A DNA stretch of 51,673 nt from Rickettsiales bacterium (GTDB taxonomy: Bacteria > Pseudomonadota > Alphaproteobacteria > Rickettsiales > Deianiraeaceae), in assembly GCA_017444095.1 (NCBI GenBank), contig JAFSXM010000018.1, forward strand, positions 1-51,673, written 5' to 3'. The notes beneath the pieces were generated by a model that was given only the letters and a program-made list of their open reading frames with translations, ran no database searches and was not told the DNA's origin. Positions 46,046-51,673 of the stretch are shown piece after piece; positions within the stretch are counted from its first letter, which is position 1, and each line of letters opens with the position of its first letter. Position numbers and translations under genes: made by a program.

Positions 46046-46684
46046 TTATTTAAATATGCTTTTCAAGCATCTAAGACAATCAAGATTGCAATTACAATCA
46101 TTCTTGGTTTTTGTTTCCTTGCTTCCAATTATTAGTTTATCTTTCTTTTTCTCTTTATCATTATCGTGGCCTGTATGTAATTTATATTGTCTATCTTTTC
46201 TTTTTTTTGTAGTTTGTGTTGTTGCCAATTCTTTTGTCTTTTGTAATTCTCATCGTACTTTTGCACATTCTTCTAACATGTGTTCTATTCTGTATTTCAA
46301 TATTTATTCTGAAAGTTTCGTTCATTCTGAAGCTGTCATTTTTTTAAATTTTTCCATTTGATTTTTCTTTTTGATTTTTTCTTCATTTTGTTTTTTGAAT
46401 AGTTTGTGCACTAACTCATATATCACAAGTTTTTTATAGACATCTTCTATCTTTGTTTCTTGTGTAATTATGAAATTATGTGTTTTTACAGTCGTATGTC
46501 GATATGTTGGTTCTTGTATTATGATATTCGTTGATGGAAGCTTAAATATTATTTCACTACTTTCATCATTTATAGAATATTATATTACATATTCTTTTTT
46601 AGATTTTTTGGAAAAAAACAAATCTTTACTTCTTTTTAAAGAAAGAATATAATTGTATTTCTTCTTGATTTTTTTATTTACCAT
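46046..46684 (-). pseudogene. decayed Cys-tailed gene with four in-frame stops
   Basis: One reverse-strand frame runs from MVNKKIKKKYNYILSL (ATG at 46684) to a terminal TAA at 46046. It is interrupted by TAA at 46580, TGA at 46322, TAA at 46304 and TGA at 46250. Between the stops the frame reads as sensible Lys/Glu/Thr/Ile-rich sequence (SSEIIFKLPSTNIIIQEP, ATTQTTKKRKDRQYKL). It ends NDCNCNLDCLRCLKSIFK, a Cys cluster like those of the intact family members. The mixture of TGA and TAA rules out simple stop reassignment. Continuity in one frame indicates recent inactivation by point mutations. Confidence 0.75.
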
Positions 46685-46688
46685 AAAA

Positions 46689-46897
46689 GATGAACTTGAT
46701 GAGTAACAACAACAAGTATTTGATAAAATAAAAGAATATCTTTGTATCGAAAAAGACACAAAAGAAGAGAAAAAGAGGAAAAAAAGAACAATGGTGGTAA
46801 TAATGAACAACAATATAAATATGAATTTTGCAAAATCGATAACAATTGTTGTGGCTTCAAAAAAGATAAAAATGGCTTTGGTTGTTGCGGATGGTAA
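46689..46897 (+). pseudogene. remnant of a second Cys-tailed gene
   Basis: A forward-strand remnant begins DELDE, then TAA, then QQQVFDKIKEYLCIEKDTKE. It needs a frameshift in the A-run near 46770-46780 to continue as NNGGNNEQQYKYEFCKIDNN and CCGFKKDKNGFGCCGW before TAA at 46895. The Cys-rich ending fits the group. No intact start is visible. It lies head-to-head with the reverse-strand pseudogene. Confidence 0.6.
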
Positions 46898-47043
46898 TTA
46901 AGTAGCACAATAGAATATAATATTCACTTGGTTGCTTTAATAACTATTATATTTGGTGTTATACAACAGGCACTTGATATTGTAAATATTATGGACTTTT
47001 AGAGTCATATATTTATATGACACTATATTTATAGTTTGCTATA

Positions 47044-48069
47044 TTAGAAATCTACTAATTTGTATCTGTATGTATTAAATTGTTTTTTTATATATTGTAA
47101 TTCTTGTTTTAAATACATAACCTTAACATTGGCACCAGCATCAATAGTGCAAAATACACTCAAATTTTCCTGTTCTCGTAATTTTTTTATAAAATCTATA
47201 CATTCATAAGTTTTTGGTAAAAAATAATCTATACCGGCATCACGGATTGCTTGATGCATCAATAATGCATTGTTCTCTACGATTAAACCAAATTCTTGAA
47301 AAGATTTTACATTGAATATGTTTAACATATCATTTTCTGTTTGTTTGAGCCAAGTATCATAAATTTTTGACCTCTCTACCGTCATCCTCATTGCATCTGT
47401 TGAGGAAATATCTTTTTTTTTATCTGTAATTTTTACTATAAACATACACAAGTTATTCTCTATAACACTTGGTAGGTTAATTTTTTCAGCATAACTATCA
47501 AATCCATTTTCACTTACACCTTTATTCCATAACACAAAATTGGCTGTTTTCTCACTTGCGGAAACTACAGACCTACAAGCACTACCACTACCAAGTCGTG
47601 CAAGAATGGATAATCTTTTTTCATCTAAATTTAAGTTAAAAAAATCATTCATCGCCAATGTCAGAGATGCAAAACCGCTCGCTGATGATGCCAAGCCACT
47701 TGCAGTTGGAATATTGTTGGTAGTTTTTATAATCAGTCTTTTATCAAAATGTAAGGCATTACGAAATAAATGTATAAAATTGATGGCATTTTTATAAAAA
47801 ACATCATCATTTGCAATATTATTGCCGTTTAAAATAACAATATCTTCATCTTTGTTATTTAATTGAATTTCAGTTTTCGTTCCAAGAGTTGAAGACGAGT
47901 ATGACAGGCTTGATGACATTGGTAATTTTAATTCTTCATTTCGTTTTCCCCAATATTTAATTAGTGCGATATTTATGGGTGCAAAACATTTTTTAGATTT
48001 ATCTTTTACCTCACTTGGTAATGTGGTTGTGTTTAGTATTTTATTAACAATGTCCTGTTTGGTTATCAT
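47044..48069 (-). CDS. mvaD: diphosphomevalonate decarboxylase
   Basis: A GHMP-family enzyme that decarboxylates mevalonate 5-diphosphate to isopentenyl diphosphate, consuming ATP. Diagnostic segments are APINIALIKYWGKRNEELKL-PMSSSLS, PTASGLASSASGFASLTLA (ATP/phosphate loop), GSGSACRSV and CTIDAGANVKVM, containing the catalytic Asp. At 341 aa it is full length. It lies 6 bases after the mevalonate kinase gene on the same strand. Alphaproteobacteria normally make isoprenoids by the MEP route or scavenge them, so this pair was probably acquired. Other mevalonate genes are outside the window or absent. Confidence 0.93.
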   Translation of the reverse strand: MITKQDIVNKILNTTTLPSEVKDKSKKCFAPINIALIKYWGKRNEELKLPMSSSLSYSSSTLGTKTEIQLNNKDEDIVILNGNNIANDDVFYKNAINFIHLFRNALHFDKRLIIKTTNNIPTASGLASSASGFASLTLAMNDFFNLNLDEKRLSILARLGSGSACRSVVSASEKTANFVLWNKGVSENGFDSYAEKINLPSVIENNLCMFIVKITDKKKDISSTDAMRMTVERSKIYDTWLKQTENDMLNIFNVKSFQEFGLIVENNALLMHQAIRDAGIDYFLPKTYECIDFIKKLREQENLSVFCTIDAGANVKVMYLKQELQYIKKQFNTYRYKLVDF

Positions 48070-48075
48070 AAAGTT

Positions 48076-49074
48076 TTACTTATACTTCATTTTGTATGTT
48101 ATACCAGAATTATCTGGTTGGATTTTAATACTTTTATAGCCTTTTATTTTTACACCACCATTAAATGCAATTACACAATCACCAAGCCCAGAACCAGATA
48201 TTTTTGCAACAACATTTTGTCTTTCGTATTGATGTAAAATATCTTCAATATCATCATTAACGAGATTTAACTTTTGCAGTAATAATTGATTTTTTTTTAG
48301 TAAATCATAAATTTCTTCATTGTTGTGCTTTTGTATAGCCATCTTCAATTCATCAACAATGTCACCAATCTGTTTATAGATTAAATCAGTATATTTATTT
48401 TCGTTAATAGCAGACATTACACTTAATATTGATGTTCTTTTTCCAGTGTAAAATGCCGTTATGTGGTTTATAAAAAAATCTGTGTTTATTTTTTCTACAC
48501 AATAATTATTTGGAGAAAAATATATTATACCACCAAAAAAACTTGTTGCAATATCAATACCGGATGGTTTAAATACATCATTGTTGTTATTATGTAATAA
48601 ATTATATTTTTTGTATAATTCTAATATTTTAACAAAATATTCTTCATCTTTTACATTTTTTTTACCATTTGCAATATCATTTATTTTTAATAGTCCAAAA
48701 GCTATACAAGTAAATAAAGCACCAGAAGAGCCAAGACCATAATTTTTTATTTTTGATGTAATATTTATTTTTAGTCCACTTCGTGACAATGTTTTTACTA
48801 AAAAAGATATTGGTTTACTCCAATCTTCCTGTAATTCACATTTTTTAAACTTTTTTTTACCAAATATGTTTGATTTTATTTCAATATCATCATTCTCATA
48901 AAATGGTGTAATTTTTACAAACATTCTTTGATTTATTGCCATTGAAATTGCAGAATATCCATGCATTACAGCATGTTCGCCTGATATAACAAGTTTACCA
49001 GATGTGGATAATTTAATGTATTTTATTTTCCCTCTGTATTTACAAACTTTTTGTATTTTTTTTAAAAAAATCAT
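48076..49074 (-). CDS. mevalonate kinase
   Basis: A GHMP kinase that phosphorylates mevalonate at C5. Visible are SGKLVISGEHAVMHGYSAIS at about residues 26-45, the glycine-rich ATP loop NYGLGSSGALFTC, PSGIDIATSFFGG (substrate-binding Asp) and the closing AKISGSGLGDCVIAF. The order and wording of motifs fit mevalonate kinase better than phosphomevalonate or homoserine kinase, although phosphomevalonate kinase is a related alternative. Length 332 aa. The ATG at 49074 adds about 20 basic residues before the fold; a later start is possible. It leads the two-gene unit with mvaD. Confidence 0.85.
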   Translation of the reverse strand: MIFLKKIQKVCKYRGKIKYIKLSTSGKLVISGEHAVMHGYSAISMAINQRMFVKITPFYENDDIEIKSNIFGKKKFKKCELQEDWSKPISFLVKTLSRSGLKINITSKIKNYGLGSSGALFTCIAFGLLKINDIANGKKNVKDEEYFVKILELYKKYNLLHNNNNDVFKPSGIDIATSFFGGIIYFSPNNYCVEKINTDFFINHITAFYTGKRTSILSVMSAINENKYTDLIYKQIGDIVDELKMAIQKHNNEEIYDLLKKNQLLLQKLNLVNDDIEDILHQYERQNVVAKISGSGLGDCVIAFNGGVKIKGYKSIKIQPDNSGITYKMKYK

Positions 49075-49237
49075 AATATTAACAATGTAATTTTTTTTAG
49101 TAAATTCAATAGATATGAATTAAAATCAACATTATTGATGGTGTCAAATAAATTCAAATTCTTCAATCAATAAGATACACAACACACCAACATACACTTG
49201 CAATTTAATTTTGCAATATCTTAAAAAAGAAAAATAT

Positions 49238-49990
49238 ATGCGTGGTATTATTTTGCAAATCTTATATGCATCTCGTCGTGATGCATTATTTTTAGGGACA
49301 ACATTTTTTGTTTTGTTATGTACTGCCTTTTCTTGCTTTTTAGGCATGAATGCCAGTGTAGAGGCACAACAGGCGAGAGTTGTTTACACAGCAGGTATGT
49401 CTCGTATAGCCATAATGGTTGGATTTATTATCTTTGTCGTATTTTACATAAAAAGAATGTTTGAAAATCACGAAATAGAGGTAATTTTATCGCATTCTAT
49501 ATCCAGAACACAAATTATATTAGGTTTATTCTTTGGTTTCACAATTACATTACTTACACTCGTAAGTCCAGCGGTGTTGATTTTATTGGCACTTCAAGTA
49601 AGTATCAAATCATTGTTAGTTTGGGCAATTAGTTTAATCTTGGAAGGGTTAATTATGTTAACATTTACAATTTGTTGTGCTTTGATTGTCAAAAGTCAAG
49701 TTCACAGCTTAATAGCCTGTATCGCCACATATATTGTTGGTAGAACAATAGGTGGCTTTGTGGCATACATAACTTTGTCAATACATTTCTCTTGGTATAG
49801 TATCGTTAGCTCTATCTTAAAATTAGCATCAATATTTATCCCAAGATTTGACCTTTTCGGTAAAACATCTTGGTTAATATACAATGATTACAGCATCAGC
49901 GAGATAACATTATTTTTAATGCAATCAATAGTCTTTATTGGTATATTTATGTGTATATCAATTATTGATTTTAGAAAGAAAGAGTTTTAA
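49238..49990 (+). CDS. ABC-2-type permease-like membrane protein
   Basis: A 250-aa integral membrane protein with six hydrophobic segments and the topology of ABC-2 export permeases: a cytoplasmic N-terminus with first helix LFLGTTFFVLLCTAFSCFLG, the loop RMFENHEIEVILSHSISRTQ-IILG (resembling the E-x-x-x-x-LS-x-P-x-SR segment of these permeases), and later helix pairs. No ATPase gene is adjacent. The start is the ATG at 49238 (MRGIILQIL); the longer frame uses a TTG. It is followed after 23 bases by a membrane-anchored partner, which suggests one operon. Substrate unknown. Confidence 0.72.
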   Translation: MRGIILQILYASRRDALFLGTTFFVLLCTAFSCFLGMNASVEAQQARVVYTAGMSRIAIMVGFIIFVVFYIKRMFENHEIEVILSHSISRTQIILGLFFGFTITLLTLVSPAVLILLALQVSIKSLLVWAISLILEGLIMLTFTICCALIVKSQVHSLIACIATYIVGRTIGGFVAYITLSIHFSWYSIVSSILKLASIFIPRFDLFGKTSWLIYNDYSISEITLFLMQSIVFIGIFMCISIIDFRKKEF

Positions 49991-50013
49991 TAATATTGTT
50001 TAGTTTAACAATT

Positions 50014-50859
50014 ATGAATGTGTATGCAAAAATATCTAAAAAAATAAAAAATGTTTTTGTTAAACTAAAAGACTGCTTTAAAGTTGACAAAAAAAATAAA
50101 GCACTTCGTGGAGTTTATTGGTGTTTCTTTGGTTTTATCGCACTACAATTTGTCATTTGGTTTTTTTTAACAAGTAGAATAAAATATGAATTTACAATTA
50201 CACCACTACCACCAAGTAAGTTAGAAATGGGTGTTTTTTCCTTTGGTGATACAGAGCTTTTATATCGTATTTATGGCTTTCAGTTGCAAAATGCTGGTGA
50301 TACTTTTGGTGAAACGACAGCTTTACAGGATTATGATTATGAGAAATTAGAACAATGGTTTTATGCTCTTGATGAGCTTGATGGGCAGTCAGAATATGTC
50401 CCTTCAATAGCAGGTTTTTATTATTCAGTAAGTCAACATGCAGATGATAATAAACACATCGTTTCGTATTTAACACATTTTGCCGATAGAGACCCAGTTA
50501 AAAATTGGAGATGGTATGCAACAGCCGCATATATTGCCAAATATAAACTACAAGACGACGAATTAGCTTTTAGTATTGCACGAAAATTATTAAACATAGA
50601 GAGCGACGAAATACCATTTGTGCATAGAGTGATATCTATATTCTTAATACCACCAAAAGAATTAAGAAGTTGTAAATTTGTCCGTATGGTCGCGGATTTA
50701 ATTATGTCTGGTGATATGAATAGTATTTTAACCGACCCAACATTCTCAAAAAAGGATGGTAAAAATAACTACTTGTTTAAAATGGTAAAAGAAAGAATAG
50801 ATGCCGTAATCAAAGATGAGGCACTCATTGAGAAGTGTGCAAAAGATATTACGGAATAA
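50014..50859 (+). CDS. membrane-anchored protein of unknown function (permease partner)
   Basis: A 281-aa protein with a basic N-terminus of about 35 residues, one membrane segment (GVYWCFFGFIALQFVIWFFL), then a soluble domain presumably in the periplasm. That domain starts with a Pro-rich linker (TITPLPPSKLEMGVFSFGD) and continues as helical hairpins (LEQWFYALDELDGQSEYVPS, FADRDPVKNWRWYATAAYIA, DDELAFSIARKLL), reminiscent of TPR-like helical repeats. The start is the ATG at 50014; an upstream TTG is less likely. It probably works with the permease-like protein encoded just before it. The family is not recognised. Confidence 0.72.
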   Translation: MNVYAKISKKIKNVFVKLKDCFKVDKKNKALRGVYWCFFGFIALQFVIWFFLTSRIKYEFTITPLPPSKLEMGVFSFGDTELLYRIYGFQLQNAGDTFGETTALQDYDYEKLEQWFYALDELDGQSEYVPSIAGFYYSVSQHADDNKHIVSYLTHFADRDPVKNWRWYATAAYIAKYKLQDDELAFSIARKLLNIESDEIPFVHRVISIFLIPPKELRSCKFVRMVADLIMSGDMNSILTDPTFSKKDGKNNYLFKMVKERIDAVIKDEALIEKCAKDITE

Positions 50860-50951
50860 TTGCCGTTAAGCAAATTACACCATTTTTAATCATTGTTTTA
50901 ATTCATTTGTTTTTTTTTCTTTTTTTTTGTTATCTTAAATAATATTATAAT

Positions 50952-51673
50952 ATGGAGGACAACCAAGAACCAGAACAACAAAACTATGACTTTACCGATG
51001 ACCAACGAGCAGAAATCTTGAAAGAAACATTTAATGTTGGCCCGCACATGAATGAATGTGAGGAAAAATCATTAGAAAATATAATAGATAGTGTTATTAA
51101 GGCTATCAAAGATGATGATTATTATAATGTCATTAAATGTTGTATAAAAAAATATTGGTTCACTAAACAAATTGAAGAATGGAAATATAAAGAAAATACT
51201 AAGGAAGCCCCAGAAGATGATGAATTAATGAATATAGTAAAAGAAGATCTTAAAATAAGAATAGCAAACACAATGTTAGAATTAAAAAAACACAATATAG
51301 ATGAGAAGAATATTTGGTTTTATCAAAATGGTGAATATGTTGACGTAAAACACAATGACGACAAGATATGTCAAGTGTCAGAATTTAACACTGTGTATCG
51401 CCACGTATCTCCACCTTATAAACCTTGTTTTATGAACGACAAAAATGATAAAAATAAACTTAATGGTGTTTGTATTTATAAGCATGGAAAGGATGAAAAT
51501 GAAGATGGTAAAAGCAAGACAAAATGGATAATGGCATGTTTCAAAGACGATGACACGGAGCCTCAATGTAAAATAACATTTAAAACAGATGAAAACGATA
51601 AAATTACAAATGTTGAGATTGAAACAGCAAAAGACAGAAATGGTGATAAATCAATATACACAATATCTTTAAA
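50952..51673 (+). CDS. acidic hypothetical protein, cut by the right edge
   Basis: An open frame of 240 codons runs from the ATG at 50952 (MEDNQEPEQQNYDF) to the window end without a stop. The product is acidic and rich in Asp, Glu, Lys and Asn, with cysteines scattered through it (VIKCCIKKYWF, GVCIYKHGKDENEDG, KWIMACFKDDD). The composition resembles the other accessory proteins here; whether it ends in a Cys cluster cannot be seen. A TATAAT abuts the ATG (50946-50951), and a TAATAT six bases upstream is a better-placed -10, so the start or the promoter needs care. Confidence 0.7.
   Translation, partial: MEDNQEPEQQNYDFTDDQRAEILKETFNVGPHMNECEEKSLENIIDSVIKAIKDDDYYNVIKCCIKKYWFTKQIEEWKYKENTKEAPEDDELMNIVKEDLKIRIANTMLELKKHNIDEKNIWFYQNGEYVDVKHNDDKICQVSEFNTVYRHVSPPYKPCFMNDKNDKNKLNGVCIYKHGKDENEDGKSKTKWIMACFKDDDTEPQCKITFKTDENDKITNVEIETAKDRNGDKSIYTISL

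Noticed and set aside
46056..46652. Forward-strand ORFs of Ser/Phe/Leu-rich protein
   Set aside because: Antisense shadows of the reverse-strand pseudogene; the composition is that of reversed Lys/Glu codons and no promoter is evident.
46046..46684. Recoding of TGA as an amino acid to make the reverse-strand frame intact
   Set aside because: Two of the four internal stops are TAA, and TGA ends secF in this window; a pseudogene is simpler.

Overview
The window is a very AT-rich piece (roughly 30% GC by eye) of an alphaproteobacterial chromosome, most likely from the order Rickettsiales or a close relative. Three signals point there. The tmRNA gene is circularly permuted and two-piece, with the acceptor piece upstream of the coding piece, as in alphaproteobacteria. 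There is a very large (3121 aa) VirB6-type type IV secretion protein with a lipoprotein signal and a polytopic C-terminus, as in the Rickettsiales vir system. Housekeeping operons are broken up: hslU lacks hslV, ruvA lacks ruvB, pdhB lacks pdhA, and dnaN sits beside secF. The family and species cannot be named from sequence alone. No rRNA, insertion sequence, phage module or CRISPR array was seen.

Layout. 1-4.3 kb: the start of rplU, then accessory genes (a Cys-tailed protein, a membrane-anchored tandem FKBP-like protein, an EF-hand protein, and a small ORF coupled to a degenerate inositol-monophosphatase-like protein). 4.4-17 kb: a leftward run of ruvA, secF, dnaN, fabZ, hslU and infB, interrupted by hypothetical genes and ending in a 709-aa Asn-rich repeat protein. 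17-27.2 kb: the giant VirB6-like gene followed by tatC, rightward. 27.2-32.7 kb: greA, rpmG, a second Cys-tailed protein, a UvrD/PcrA helicase, ssrA and rnhA. 32.7-36.4 kb: a possible YopJ-like protein, tRNA-Glu(CTC), two unknown genes and thyA. 36.5-45.8 kb: a serine hydrolase, dnaK, a third Cys-tailed protein, an ftsL operon with a small lipoprotein and a coiled-coil membrane protein, pdhB, a two-TM coiled-coil protein, tRNA-Gln(CTG), a DedA protein and a DMT permease. 45.9-51.7 kb: tRNA-Lys(TTT), two decayed Cys-tailed genes, mevalonate diphosphate decarboxylase and mevalonate kinase, an ABC-2-like membrane protein with a partner, and a hypothetical gene cut by the window edge.

Three themes stand out. 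First, a dispersed set of otherwise dissimilar Asn/Asp/Lys-rich hypothetical proteins ends in short cysteine clusters; two share the pattern C-x-[ML]-F-N-[WL]-C-x-C, and two further copies are pseudogenes. Second, several of these and other accessory genes have near-consensus sigma-70 promoters only 7-17 bases from the ATG, so their mRNAs should be leaderless or nearly so; this fixes several start codons, and one divergent pair shares a single -35 hexamer. Third, a secretion component, candidate secreted proteins (Cys-tailed, EF-hand, YopJ-like) and two mevalonate-pathway enzymes suggest a host- or protist-associated lifestyle with acquired isoprenoid genes. The functional links are inference.
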